NCBI GenBank assembly: GCA_949751835.1
Contig: CATKHK010000039.1
Coordinates: forward strand, 248,001-312,000
Origin: Blepharisma japonicum
Taxonomy: Eukaryota > Ciliophora > Heterotrichea > Heterotrichida > Blepharismidae
Direction: 5' to 3'
Length of the DNA stretch: 64,000 bases
Every line of letters begins with the position of its first letter. Within the stretch, counting starts at the first letter, position 1. This document shows positions 34,997 to 46,597 of the stretch, one piece after another. The notes under the pieces are model-generated. The model was not told the origin of the DNA and made no database searches. It worked only from the letters and a program-made list of their open reading frames with translations. The position numbers were made by a program, and so were the translations under genes.

Positions 34997-37690
34997 ATGA
35001 GTTTCCAATACTCCTCTCCTGAAGCTGAAGAAAATGATATGCAGCCTATCGAAGACTACTCCCCAGACGCTTATCAAGACCATTCTCAGTCTCCTCCTCA
35101 GGTACAGCACTCCTACTCCCGTCAAAGGCCAGCTTCTTCGTATGAACCAAAATATTCTCGCGATCCAAAGCCATCATCACGCCTTTTCAATAAAGACTCA
35201 TATCTTTCAAATTCCCAGTACAATTTGCCAGTTTCTGTTCCTGCGCCATCAGAAGTTCTTCTCTCAAAAGTTTTTGATGAAGAACTGTCAGTCCGGTCTC
35301 CATCTCAAAAAAAGCGACTTAAGCTTTTACAGCATAAAATGAGTATATCTCAAAGAGAAGAATCCCCAGAATTTTATACAAAGGGAAATGTTGATTTAAT
35401 CACAGCCAAAAAATTCAAAAATTACCATGAAGAAGCTGTCCCATTTGTGGAAAAAGCTGATAAGTTGCATAGGAGCATAGAAAGTTTGAGGAGATCAAGC
35501 GATTTTAAAGATTTAGAAAAATATCCAATAGAAGAAAGAATAGCAAAATACAGTAGCTGTTTAGAAAACCCTAGCAAAGAAATAAAATTAGCTGGGCTGC
35601 AAGGAATCCACGAGCTAATAGAAACAGAAAACATTACTAATGGCGTTAAAGAAATCATTATAGGCGAAGTTTTGAACGTTTTAATGAGATGGGACGAGCA
35701 AGAGCCAGATTTCACTGAATGTGCCCTAGACATCATAGGAAGTTTAGGTCCACATCCAATGACCTTAGACCAAATTCCTTTATTTGTGTCAATGGTTGTT
35801 CATGATGAGACTTCAGAATACATGAATATTCACCAAGCTGCTTTTGCTTGCTTATGCAGACTTGGATTCCACGGTGTTGACGCTTTAATAAGACTTGCTT
35901 CAAAAGATTACCCGCATTTACAAATTTGGCTACTTGACAAACTTGCATTAACTAATGCCATTCAAAGACAAATTATAGTTCCAGCCTTATCCCAAGATGC
36001 ATTAAGCCCTGATTCTACCTTAAGAACTCAAGCTGTTGCCGCTTTAAATCGTATGTATTCAGTAGTTTGGGAAGGTGGAGCATTACCTGTTTTATTAACT
36101 TTGATGGAAGAAGGCTCAGTTGATAGGCAGCTTATAGCTTGTACCATTAGGGCATGTGGGAATATTGGAGAACAAACACTGATAAAATTATTAAGACAAA
36201 GTGATGCGCCAAAAATCAGAATGGCAAGTGCTGCTGCATTGTGCTGGAGAGTTCCAATCCGCCCTAGGCAGCTTGAAATTAGAGTAATTAATGATTCAAT
36301 TACTTATGAGCAGCGAACATTCCCAGGGACTATCTGCACTTATAAAGGACCACTTACTCCAGTAATTGTCCAAAGCGAAGAGGATGATGCAATATTAGAA
36401 ATAAACGCCCGTGACTTTTTAGCCTGTCTCCAAAGGTGGATAAAACGAGAGTCTGAAGAAGATTTAGGCGAAGTTTTCCCAAATCTTCCTTCAATGCCTT
36501 ATGTAAGTGAAGCCCAAACTGAGGAATCTCCTAATATTTCAATAAACGCTATACAAGCTTTGTGTGGAGGACTAAAAGACCCATTTGAAGGCGTCAGAGA
36601 AACCTGCACATATGCATTAGGATTTATTGGGCTGCCTGAAGCTGCAGATTCTGCGAATTTTTTAATAAAATTACTGAAGGACGCTTCCCCACAGGTAAGG
36701 ACTATGGCTGCATGGGCACTGGGGAGATTAGGACCTGCCGCATATAGAGCAGGGTCTGGGCTTATAGAGCTGCTTAAAGATGGGTATTGGAAAGTAAGGA
36801 CAGCTGCATGTATATCATTAGCCAGTACAGGGCAAAATATAGCCCAAAAAGCAATCCCTGTTTTATTTAAAATATTAAGAGATGGGTCAATTAATAGAGG
36901 AACTGTAGCAGAAACTATTGTTAGGCTTGGCCCACAAGGAGAAAGATTATTAATTGATTTATTGAACCATGAGCCAAATTCTAATATAACCCTCAGAACT
37001 GGCGCTGTAAAAGCATTATCCCAAGCTAATATTTACCACAACAACATTGATTTTGTAGTCGAAACTTTATTTAGACTATCTAACGACAGGATGCCAGCAG
37101 TCAGAAAAGAAGTATTTTTAGCTTTAAACACCCTTTCAGAGCGAGCTAAAAACCAAATCACTTATCTAAAGCCAAGAAGCTTGCTTCCTCTCTATTTCCG
37201 ATTCCTTAACGACCCAGCTGTTGAAGTAAAAGATACAGCTATGAAATGCATAGTCCTCCTCGGCCCACAAGGACAGTTAATGCTAATTGAAGCTTTAACC
37301 AAAGACCAAAACCCTCAAATCCGTGCCCAAGCTGCCAAAGGTCTCGGTCTCTTCGGCCCTTCTACTTTTAGATCTTTATTACTCGGACTTCACGATTCCC
37401 ACCCATTTGTAAGGAAAATCGTCGCCCAGACAATTTCTAACAATTTTACAGCTGAAGCCATAAGTGAAGAATTTTGGGAAAAAGTTCCACAAAGACAAGG
37501 TATCCGCTGCACTATAAAAGAAATATTAAAATTGCCATACCCAGTCCCACAGGCCTGTGGAAATTTATTAAAAGAACTTTTGATGGTTTTAGAGCAAGAA
37601 TTTGCAGAAGGGGGCAGAGGATATGAATATATGGACTCTCACCCTGAGCTACATAAGCCACTAGAAGAAGCTGAAGAAGAAGAAGTTTAA
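34997..37690 (+). CDS. HEAT/armadillo-repeat protein
   Basis: 897 aa from ATG 34997. The first ~110 residues are disordered (Pro/Ser/Tyr-rich). From about residue 160 to the end there are helical repeats of HEAT type with recurring LGPxG and AAxALG turns: IIGSLGP, YALGFIGLPEAA, AAWALGRLGPAA, VRLGPQG, KCIVLLGPQG, AAKGLGLFGPST. They probably form an alpha-solenoid scaffold. A non-repeat insert at about 430-520 separates two blocks. The acidic C-terminus ends EEAEEEEV. No introns, no TGA needed. I cannot assign it to a named protein. Confidence 0.85.
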   Translation: MSFQYSSPEAEENDMQPIEDYSPDAYQDHSQSPPQVQHSYSRQRPASSYEPKYSRDPKPSSRLFNKDSYLSNSQYNLPVSVPAPSEVLLSKVFDEELSVRSPSQKKRLKLLQHKMSISQREESPEFYTKGNVDLITAKKFKNYHEEAVPFVEKADKLHRSIESLRRSSDFKDLEKYPIEERIAKYSSCLENPSKEIKLAGLQGIHELIETENITNGVKEIIIGEVLNVLMRWDEQEPDFTECALDIIGSLGPHPMTLDQIPLFVSMVVHDETSEYMNIHQAAFACLCRLGFHGVDALIRLASKDYPHLQIWLLDKLALTNAIQRQIIVPALSQDALSPDSTLRTQAVAALNRMYSVVWEGGALPVLLTLMEEGSVDRQLIACTIRACGNIGEQTLIKLLRQSDAPKIRMASAAALCWRVPIRPRQLEIRVINDSITYEQRTFPGTICTYKGPLTPVIVQSEEDDAILEINARDFLACLQRWIKRESEEDLGEVFPNLPSMPYVSEAQTEESPNISINAIQALCGGLKDPFEGVRETCTYALGFIGLPEAADSANFLIKLLKDASPQVRTMAAWALGRLGPAAYRAGSGLIELLKDGYWKVRTAACISLASTGQNIAQKAIPVLFKILRDGSINRGTVAETIVRLGPQGERLLIDLLNHEPNSNITLRTGAVKALSQANIYHNNIDFVVETLFRLSNDRMPAVRKEVFLALNTLSERAKNQITYLKPRSLLPLYFRFLNDPAVEVKDTAMKCIVLLGPQGQLMLIEALTKDQNPQIRAQAAKGLGLFGPSTFRSLLLGLHDSHPFVRKIVAQTISNNFTAEAISEEFWEKVPQRQGIRCTIKEILKLPYPVPQACGNLLKELLMVLEQEFAEGGRGYEYMDSHPELHKPLEEAEEEEV

Positions 37691-37712
37691 GTTAATTTAA
37701 ATGGGGATTAAA

Positions 37713-39590
37713 TTAAGCATTATTTACAAATCTGCCGTTAGGATAAAAAGTACCTTCGTTATAAACGAATTTCCCTCTTATCATTACTTTTGAGATTTTC
37801 CCATATAGTGACGAGTTTTCATACACACAAGTTTCCTTGTAGTCTGAGTAGGATTTTCCTGTGATGGATTCATAAGGGTTTCATATGATAAAATCGGCAT
37901 GTTGGCCTATAGAAATGGATCCTCGCTTAGTGTCAATGCCTAAGAGCTGGGCAGGGTATAATGAAAGCCACTTGGACATATTGACTAAATAGCGCTCTCT
38001 GAGAGGCTCGAGGTTCGGCTTTTTCATGAGGTGAGTCCAAATTGACTGTAAATTGAACCCTAAGTTGTTAACTCCACTTAAGGATTTTCTGAAACTTCCA
38101 CCGTCTAGCTGCTTATAGCGGTTTGGAATTGAAGCGTGATGAGAAGAAATCATTTTTATATCTTTAAGCTTCAATAAATCCCATAACAAGTCAGAATTCG
38201 CTTTAGTCCTTATGGGTGGAAAATCCTTGAACCTTGTATCACCTTTTCTTATATCTTGGTCATTAAAACATAAATAGCTTGAAGCAGTGTCACAACTGAA
38301 GAATTTTGTAGGCAGCTTAGCATGGCGAATTTTATTGACTGAGCTTGCACTTGATAGGTTGGCTATATGAAGCTTGCATTTCTGAGTGCTAAAAGCTTGG
38401 AGAATTTTGTCGACACCAGCTATTTCCCATTTATCAGGAATATTTGCTATATACACTATATACAAGTCATCATTTTGAGCACTAGAGTCTGTAGATAAAA
38501 TAAGTGGGTTAGGACGGAAGCCTTCAAGCCGCTTTTTGGCTGGGGATTCGACTTCGTCTGATGAATTTGTATTGAAATAGCAAACTGAGACACTTCGTCG
38601 GCGCTGGGGGTCTGTATATGAAGTGATGCCGGAGTTTTGGTATGAGAGTTGTTCAGCTTTGCTTAAGTTTTCAATGCTTTCTTCTATTATTTTAATTCTA
38701 TATTCTATACTATTCACTGTACTTTGCTCAGGGCTTGAATTCTCAATAATCATATTTGGAGGCTCAATTTTTTCTATTGCGCTTTCGTCTAAGGAGTAAT
38801 TCACTTTGTCTTCTATCTTCATTCTTTTAATTGGAAGCCCATCTTCTTTAAAAATCGGAACCAAGGGCTCTGAAGCTCTTCTCCTATTTTTATTTTCAAA
38901 GTTTAAGGTAATCTCGTCTTCGTCACTTTCAGAGTCAATGCTGTCAGGAAAAGCAGCAGCTAAGTATCGTAGATCTTTTGAGGTATCTTGGCTTATTCTT
39001 TCATTGATCCTTAAAAATCTACATGGGGATGCCATATAAAGCATTCTCTGATTTGGCAATGAGGGGTCTAGGATTAATGGCAACCCAGTCCTTTGGGCTT
39101 TAAAAAATAGACTTGGTAGGTCTGACACAGCATTCACAATTGCAGATGGCTGGGAGAGGTAAGCTTTAATTGCAAATGGGTGTGATTTTTGTTTAAGTTC
39201 GTCAATATTGCATTTTTCATCATCAATGCGAAGTAGTGATCCAATATCACAGCAAAGATCATTATGATTTTCATTGGTTTCTTCATTGAATAAAGGTTTC
39301 TCTTCAAGGAAAAAAGTCACCCCTCCAGAGGCGGCCATTCTACTTGAATTTTGCAAATTCTCGAATTCTGGCCTAATGCCTATATCTATTATTCCAGGAG
39401 ATATATAAAAATCCCCAAAATTCATTGGATTTCAGCTTTGGTATCTCGAAATGACTGCTTCAATATTTACAGTCTCATCGAAAATTTGTATTGATTTGAT
39501 GTCTTCGTCTTCTATTAATATTATGCCATACACTGGTTCTCTGTAAGAGTAATGAATTATATGTTTGCTGATGATTGATTTCTTGACCAT
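37713..39590 (-). CDS. Allantoinase/dihydropyrimidinase-like protein without metal ligands (probable pseudoenzyme)
   Basis: 625 aa; start ATG 39590, stop TAA 37713; TGA 39428-39430 and 37881-37883 are Trp. The fold signature of cyclic amidohydrolases is clear: SPGIIDIG, MAASGGVTF, LHIANLSSAS, FKDFPPIRTKANSDLLWDLL, GVNNLGFNLQSIW, and ISIGQHADFIIWNP. Yet the active site is gone: the HxH after IID is G71-x-R73; the His of the HLSSA motif is Asn411; the His of ETCPHYL is Ser438; the Asp of SDHSP is His485. A Ser/Asp-rich, apparently disordered insert of about 180 aa sits in the middle (about residues 180-360). As with animal CRMP proteins, a structural or signalling role is likelier than catalysis. 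Role unknown. Confidence 0.8.
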
Positions 39591-39744
39591 TTTGAATTGC
39601 GCTTTCTTTATTAGTTGTAATTACTGTATGATGTGGCGTCTTTTTGGAAAGCTGATAAACATATTAAAACTTTAATAACTGATAAATGTAGAAGATTAGA
39701 AGAAATAAATTATAAAGAAAATTTAAGAAATATAAAACTTGGAG

Positions 39745-40216
39745 TTAGCCATTTTTTAATGAATATGTGAAGGTGATGGAAATCAAGAAGAATAAAAAAT
39801 CAAAAATGAGATATTCTGTTAAAAATCAGTAAAATTTGACAGTTTAATAGGTGTGAGATAACAAAATAAAAGGATTTTGTGAAGCAATAAATAATGGAAG
39901 ACCGGGGTATCGATCCCCGTGCCTCTTGCATGCTAAGCAAGCGCTCTACCATTTGAGCTAGACTCCCAATTAAAATCGGGTAAATTAATTTGATTATATA
40001 GTAAAGAATATCTCAATTAAGGGCAGTCCTGAAGAAATTTTAAATAAATTCAAAAATAATCGAAAAATGATATGCATGGAATGGGATTTTAATGATGCTT
40101 ATTTAATAGTGAAATGAAACACTTTTATTTAAAAGTAAAAAGACCAATCAGTCAAAACGTATTAAGTTAATTGTCTATATTAATTAGGAATATATTTTAC
40201 TTAAATGCTACCTCTA
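39745..40216. repeat. Duplicated block A (contains tRNA-Ala)
   Basis: Starts TTAGCCATTTTTTAATGA and ends TGCTACCTCTA; the same boundaries occur at 41055-41526. The downstream flank (gene sense: upstream of the tRNA) is better conserved than the other flank. Direct repeat orientation. Confidence 0.85.
39895..39967 (-). tRNA. tRNA-Ala (AGC anticodon), copy 1
   Basis: Minus strand: acceptor GGGAGTC / GTCTTCC with the G3-U70 wobble that marks tRNA-Ala. The anticodon arm CTTGC-TTAGCAT-GCAAG gives AGC. T arm CGGGG-ATCGATA-CCCCG; discriminator A. One T-T mismatch at acceptor position 6-67. No intron. Confidence 0.93.
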
Positions 40217-41054
40217 GGCACATATCTACTAATAAAAATATAAACATTCTTATTGGCTCCATTCCATTTCTGATTGGCAAAACCTTCTAAGCAATTTTAA
40301 TTAATTAGCTTAAACTCGTTCAGATGATTAATTCTAAATTTAGCTCTCAGTCTGTTTCTTTTTTAAAATAGATTACGAGGGACTGAAAAGCACTAAAGTC
40401 GACTCAATTTAATTTTATAAATTATTTATTCATTGCCTTTATCTAAAATCACATTCTTCCTTCAATAACTCAGGTTTTTAATACCATTTATTTTGGATCA
40501 AGACTTGCTAATTGGCTTCTTTCTCTGAAGCTCTTACATTTTTCTTTTACATTAACCTTTCGTTTAATCAGAAAGCTTGGCACCAAATTAAACCTTGAAT
40601 TTTAAGTCTAATTTCACTTTAAAATCGATTATTAGAGACATATTGATTTCTTGTATACTTTTATTTAAAGCCTATTGCTTCTTTATTTTTAGCTTGGAAG
40701 TTAAAAGCCTTTATCAATACCATTATTTTTTGAAAATTCATTAGATGAGGATTCAAATTTGTAAGGCTTGTAAAATATGAGCAGCTGAATAAATTCCAAT
40801 ATTATTATACCAATTTTTCGTTATTTCGAATCTAATTTGTTTTCCCTTTTCAAATATTTTCAACTTTGCACAATGAAGATCTTATATTTGTGAATTTAAC
40901 CTTGAAAGTGTGATTAGCTTTATTAATTAAGAGTTCTTGTCACAAAGCGAGAGTAAAACTCTTTTTCTTATAATGCCATACTGAAATCAGGTTTCATTGT
41001 GTAACCTTTGCATACAAAAAATATGCCACGATGCTGGAATGTTTTTTAGAATTC

Positions 41055-41526
41055 TTAGCCATTTTTTAATGATATGCTATAGTGTAGAAACCAGAAAGAA
41101 TAAAAAATCAAAAAAGATATATTTTGCTAAATATCAGTAAAATTTGACGGTTTATTGGGTATTAAATAAAAAAATAAAAGGATTTTGGGATGCAATAAAA
41201 AATGGAAGACCGGGGTATCGATCCCCGTGCCTCTTGCATGCTAAGCAAGCGCTCTACCATTTGAGCTAGACTCCCAATTAAAATCGGGTAAATTAATTTG
41301 ATTATATAGTAAAGAATATCTCAATTAAGGGCAGTTCTGAAGAAATTTTAAATAAATTCAAAAATAATCAGAAAATATTATGCAGGGAATGGGATTTTAA
41401 TGATGCCTATTTAATAGTGAAATGAAACGCTTTTATTTAAAAGTAAAAAGACCAATCAGTCAAAAACGTAATTAAATTTATTGTCTATATTAATTTGGAA
41501 TACATTGTAGTTATGTGCTACCTCTA
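41055..41526. repeat. Duplicated block B (contains tRNA-Ala)
   Basis: Direct-repeat partner of 39745-40216, same length (472 bp), diverged by scattered substitutions and small indels outside the tRNA, which is unchanged. Confidence 0.85.
41203..41275 (-). tRNA. tRNA-Ala (AGC anticodon), copy 2
   Basis: Identical over the whole tRNA to the gene at 39895-39967, including the G3-U70 pair and the T-T mismatch. Confidence 0.93.
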
Positions 41527-41625
41527 ATCATAGTAAATATATAAATTAAATATTTATATTATCAAAGATATTGGAAAACAAGTTATGTAGCTAGATATTA
41601 GCATTATTTTATTAGATGTGTCAAA

Positions 41626-41850
41626 CTATTGTAAAATATTTGATGAGTTAGGTGTGCCCACAAATGAAACTTTAATCGTGTAGACGTTCCCTTCCATCTC
41701 AAAATTTAATGATGAATTTGAGTCTATTCTTGCAGACTGATTAATTTCTCTGTTTCGTATTAGTTGTAAATTAGATGCATTTCGAGAAGCCGTTTCTCCT
41801 TCTTTTTCTATTAGCTTCATATTAACTTTGCTTATAACACTGCAGCCCAT
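41626..41850 (-). CDS. Small hypothetical protein with MGCS acylation motif
   Basis: 74 aa, ATG 41850 to TAG 41626. It starts MGCSVISK, a good myristoylation/palmitoylation signal. The rest is polar with one beta-like stretch (NVYTIKVSFVG). No known domain. The acylation motif and separate position support a real gene, but its length leaves doubt. Confidence 0.45.
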   Translation of the reverse strand: MGCSVISKVNMKLIEKEGETASRNASNLQLIRNREINQSARIDSNSSLNFEMEGNVYTIKVSFVGTPNSSNILQ

Positions 41851-42221
41851 TTTCTGCTAAATTTTTATAAATTATATCGGAGACCATTTTTCATCACATG
41901 TTAAGCATTCTTTTTTTCCTGGCATCTTAAAACCAAATACGCAAATTTCTTACTTTTACTTGAATAAAACTAAACAACTCAATCAAAAATTTAATTAAAT
42001 TTAAAATCGACTGATATTGGCCTAGCTTTTTATGAAATTGAGAAATTTCATAATCTGGCATAACTGATGAAATGGCGAAACTGATATTAGCTTAATCAAG
42101 TGTTATAAGATAAATTAAGCTAAATGATAGAAGATAAAGGGAAATTTTTAGAGGAATTTTGAATATCATAACAATTGTTAGAAAGAAGACAATATATATT
42201 TTTAGATTTATAAGAAAAAAT
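41851..42221. other. Intergenic region (divergent)
   Basis: About 370 bp between the small MGCS protein and the divergent deubiquitinase gene; AT-rich, nothing recognised. Confidence 0.55.
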
Positions 42222-45200
42222 ATGTACTCTACAAGATATTATGATACATGGGGATCTCTTCAACAAGACAAAAAAAGCTACGTCGGCCTATCAAACCAAG
42301 GAGCCACCTGCTACATGAACAGTCTTCTTCAAACTTTATTCATGTCTTACGACTTCCGCAAAGAGCTTTACAAATGGCAATATGATCAAGATCGTCATGG
42401 TGAAAAAGAAGATTGTATCCCTTTGCAGCTTCAATTGCTTTTCAGTAAGCTTCAACTACGAGAATACCACTACATAGAAACCACAGGACTGACCAAAAGT
42501 TTCCAATGGGACATGCGAGATGGCTTCCAACAACACGATGTCCAAGAATTCTGTCGAGTTCTGTTTGATGCTATTGAACAAAGCGTTGAAAGCACTGACC
42601 AAGCTAATATGATAAAAAAACTATATGAAGGAAGCTACATAGACTACGTGAAATGTTTAAATTGCTTAAGAGAAAGCTCTAGAGAAGATAAATTCCTGGA
42701 TCTAAGCTTAACTGTCCGAAACGATTTCGATAAAATTTACAATGATTCTATAGAAAAAGCTTTAGCAAATTATATAAGGCCTGAAGAACTGACTGGGAGC
42801 AATCAGTATTACTGTGAACATTGTGGGGGAAAACAAGATGCCATTAAAGGGCTGAAATTTAAGTCTTTGCCGTATATTTTGGTATTGCAGTTGAAAAGGT
42901 TTGACTTGGATTATGAGACTTTCCAGAGGATAAAATTAAATGATAAGGTCACTTTTCCTCAGATTTTGAATATGAACCCATTTGTAAGAGAAATCCCACA
43001 CGGAGACCCTGAGAGAATAGAAATTGAGTCAGAACATTCTGAGGAAGAAGAAATCCCTATGGTAATTCCTAAAAATCTTGACGATCTGCAATTAGTCCAT
43101 AGCAAAATCAGCACCTATGACACGATTGGAGGGGATTTTGACAAAAAACCTCTAAAACTTGACAAAGTCGCCAAAGAAAAGCACATAGCGATGCGGGCTG
43201 AAGAAAAAAAGCACGAAAGAGCCAAAATGATTCACAAGTATAGAGAAGACGGAGAAGACGTGTATGAGCTTTATTCAATTATGATTCATTCAGGGTCAGC
43301 TAATGGAGGGCATTATTATGCATATATAAAGTCTTTTGAGACGGAAAGATGGTACGATTTTGATGATTCTTCAGTAAAAGAAATTGATGAAAAAGACATA
43401 GAAAAAGTATTTGGTGGGGAAACAAAAAGCTATGGATGGTCCAGCTCTTATTCAACAAATGCCTATCTCCTTATGTATCGAAAAGTCGACGAAAGTCGCA
43501 ATATTTTGAGAGTGGAAGACTCTGAAATTCCTCCTTATATTTTAGAGGAAATTGAGCATGAAAGAAATAAAGAAAGAGAAGAACTTAACGCAAGAGAAGA
43601 AAAAAGGAAAAATATTAAGCTAAGGATTTTTTATCAAGGAAAAGAAAAAGAGCTTGAAATTAATAGAGAAATGCTGGTCAAAGAACTAAAACTTAAAGCA
43701 ATGGAAGAATTTTCGATCCCTGCTGAAGAAGAAAAAAACGTCAGAGTAAGAAATTACAGCCAATATTATGATACAAACCAAGAAGTTCTTGATGAAGAAA
43801 ATTCAATAGAAAATGAAAATCTTTTTTCACAAAAAATACTTGCATTAGAAACTAAAAAAAGTGATGAGGTTTTTGAAGATTATGACCCTAGTAAATATAC
43901 AGTAAAAGTCAACGTGTGGAATGATAAATACTCAGACGATGATATCCCATATGACCAAAAAATCGCTAACCCAAAAAAATTTTTAATTGACAAAAGAAGC
44001 ACTATTAGACAAATGATGACACTTTTTGAAGAAAAATTAGGGATTCCTTTTAGCAAGCAAAAAATTCTAAAAAAAAGTTTTATGACGATGAATTCGCAGC
44101 CTGAGGTGCTGTCAATTAAACATTATTATGACCAATCTTTAGCATTTTCAAGAGTATATGATGGCTCCACACTTTTTGTGGAAGAAATGGACGACATTTC
44201 AGCAAAATCCAAGTGGCAGGTTGAGTTCGAAAAAGAGTCAAATAAACTTGTAATTAAATTCAATAACCCTGACCAAATCACAAAATATTCTTCCCCAGAC
44301 TTCAAAGAATACGTCACAGTCCATTCACAGAAAACTTTGGCAGACCTTAAAACTTTAATTTCTGCACATCTAAATATCCCTGAAAATGAATTTATTATGA
44401 AAAGAGGCAGCTTATATGGAAGTGAGCTAAAAGACATGACTTTAAAAATCTGCACCGCAAATATTATGAATAATTCTTATATTTATGTAGAAAAAGGAAT
44501 TCCTGCAAATCCTAATGAAGTTAGGCTCGTTTTTTCAGTTGCGGTGCCACCTAAAGATGGAGAAAGCGATGGGGTCGTGTTTGGCTTTGAAGATACCTTT
44601 GAAATTTCGGTAAATTTAAAAGCAAAAATTATTGATATTAAGAAAATCGTCTGTGAAAAATTAAAAAAAATTCATCCGGAATGGGAGCTAAATCCACTGA
44701 ACATTAGATTGAGGGAAAAAGTTAATGAGAAATTAGCAAAACCCTATACGAATGATGACAGTTTGAATATTTATCATACTTATGATAGGAAAAATATTGG
44801 GATTCAGGTTTTAGAGGAAGAAGAAAAGTCTTTGGATTACTATGAACTCTTGCTGGTCGTGAGGAGATGGTGCCCGTCTACTTGGGAATTGTCAACTCCA
44901 AGGGAGGTCGTGGTGAATAAGCATTGGAGGCTTTCAGAATTTGGTACAAAATTAAGTGAAATTTATAATATCCCTGTAAAATTTATTTAGCAAGAAAATA
45001 TTGAGGTAGCAAAAATTACGTACTCGTGGAGCTTTATTAGAGGAGAATTGTTGACTGAGGATTTTATAAGCACATATAATAATTATCATTATATGTCAGC
45101 ACAGCCGTGGCATCTGAGTTCTGATGGTACACTTTTCATGTAATAAATATTTAGTATCAAAGACAGCAGAGATATCTTAAGAGACATGACAAAAGAAGAA

Positions 45201-45362
45201 AAAGCAAAATATATGCCAAAATCAACAAGTTCTTATATGAGTGGTTATGCTAGTAAATATGAGCCAGAAAAAGAAAAAAGTGTAAAAATCACAGTAAAGA
45301 AAAAAAATGCACAAGAAAATAAGAAAGAAGATGATATGGATATAGACACTAATACAAGCTAA
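42222..45362 (+). CDS. Ubiquitin carboxyl-terminal hydrolase, USP47/USP40-like
   Basis: Cysteine protease that removes ubiquitin. I start at ATG 42222 (MYSTRYYDTW); the open frame extends upstream without a better ATG. Two 15-nt introns near the 3' end, 44976-44990 and 45140-45154, carry the frame to TAA 45362, giving 1036 aa. Ignoring them would cut off the conserved C-terminus (WHLSSDGTLF). Catalytic Cys30 in NQGATCYMNSLLQTLF; QQHDVQEF; zinc pair CLNC / CEHC; LQLKRFDLDYET; catalytic His364 in NGGHYYAY, followed by WYDFDDSSV. Several ubiquitin-like domains follow, as in USP47. Lysine-rich tail ends with acidic residues. Confidence 0.93.
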
Positions 45363-45400
45363 GTCTCAAAATTAATTAGCTAATTTATTCTAATATTCTT

Positions 45401-46597
45401 CTAATTTAAAAACCCATATTCAGTTGTAGGTGGCTGAAATCCCTCACTTAACACTGTGCCAACATCGTCAAAAGAAGGATCTCCAAAAAGAGAAATAGTA
45501 CCGTCATTGTTTTCTCTTTCCAAAATAATTGTTTTTATTCTGCTTCATTTTTCAATTTCTCGAGGATTTAAAGTTCTTTTACAAAAATCACATCTTTCGT
45601 TTAAATCCATCCTGGAGGTGCAGAAGTTGCACAATTCTTGAAAAATTAAATTTACAGCAAAATGCTCAGACACTTTTTTGCTATTTTTGAATTTACATGG
45701 GTCTAATTCGCACTTAGGCAAGACAATTAAATTTTCAGAACGAATAAATCCAGTATTAAACGAAAATCTACAAATTTTCTTCATTTTAATCGACCCTCAA
45801 TTAGAAAGCTTACACAAAATATCTCCTTGCAAAATTAAATCCCTCTTCATTGCAATAATATCATGAGTAATTAAATCATCCCATGAATCTTGTATATGAA
45901 CTTGTCTATCTCTTTGATCTTCTTTGCTTGAAAAAACTAGCTGGTCTTCTTTGAAAATTTCGAAAATGGGCTTGCAAGAATTCCCATTTATATGTGGAGA
46001 AGTTTTTAATTGTACCCTTGTCAATAAAGTAATTAGCGGGCTTTTTACTTTTCCATGGAAAATCTCAGCGAAATATTTTACATAGCGAATTTGGGACGGC
46101 TGGGTTACACCTCCTCCTTTGGTAAATCGCTTTTCTTTGTAATAATTTAATGCTTCGTCAGGATCAATAAATCTTCCTGAATATATTAGATAGCAACAAA
46201 TCAAAGTTCCAGTTCTTCCCTTTCCAGCCCTGCAATTAACTGATACCACATTTTCCACATCATGCGAAAGCCATCTGTGCATGTCTTCACATGCACTAAA
46301 TAATAGATCAATAGGAGGTGGATAATGATCTTCCCATGGAAATTCTCTAACAGTGCCTTCAAATTTTGTATAATCATAAGGAATCCCAGATAAATTTAGG
46401 ATCCTGTACTTTTGATGATGTCTGTCATTTAGGAATTTTGATACAGATTCTAAAGGGTTTCGATATATTTTGTGAATTCCTTCAGCAGGTATTGACATTG
46501 CAATTATCCTTTGAGTTACGTAGGATAAATCAAGGTCATAACCGTCTTCTTTAAGCCGTTTCTTTTTTCCTGAGACGATTGTGCGCAGATAATTCAT
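45401..46597 (-). CDS. PTEN: PTEN-like phosphoinositide 3-phosphatase
   Basis: Removes the 3-phosphate of PIP3, opposing PI3-kinase at the plasma membrane. 398 aa, nearly the length of human PTEN. Start ATG 46597 (MNYLRTIVSGKKKR, a basic PIP2-binding N-terminus). General acid Asp90 in WEDHYPP. Signature NCRAGKGRTG with Cys122 and Arg128; the two lysine/arginine positions typical of PTEN lipid specificity are Arg123 and Lys126. The C2 domain covers residues ~190-345. Two TGA Trp codons (45794-45796 and 45545-45547) join three frames. The stop TAG lies at 45401, 38 bp from the convergent deubiquitinase end. Confidence 0.93.

Larger units (their letters stand above)
39591..41625. other. Intergenic region with two tRNA-Ala genes
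   Basis: About 2 kb of AT-rich DNA holding two tRNA-Ala genes inside two copies of a 472-bp block (39745-40216 and 41055-41526). The 840 bp between the blocks contains no gene I recognise. Confidence 0.7.

Noticed and set aside
42159-42221. Upstream extension of the USP gene
   Set aside because: Begins with TTG and is low-complexity; ATG 42222 gives a family-like N-terminus.
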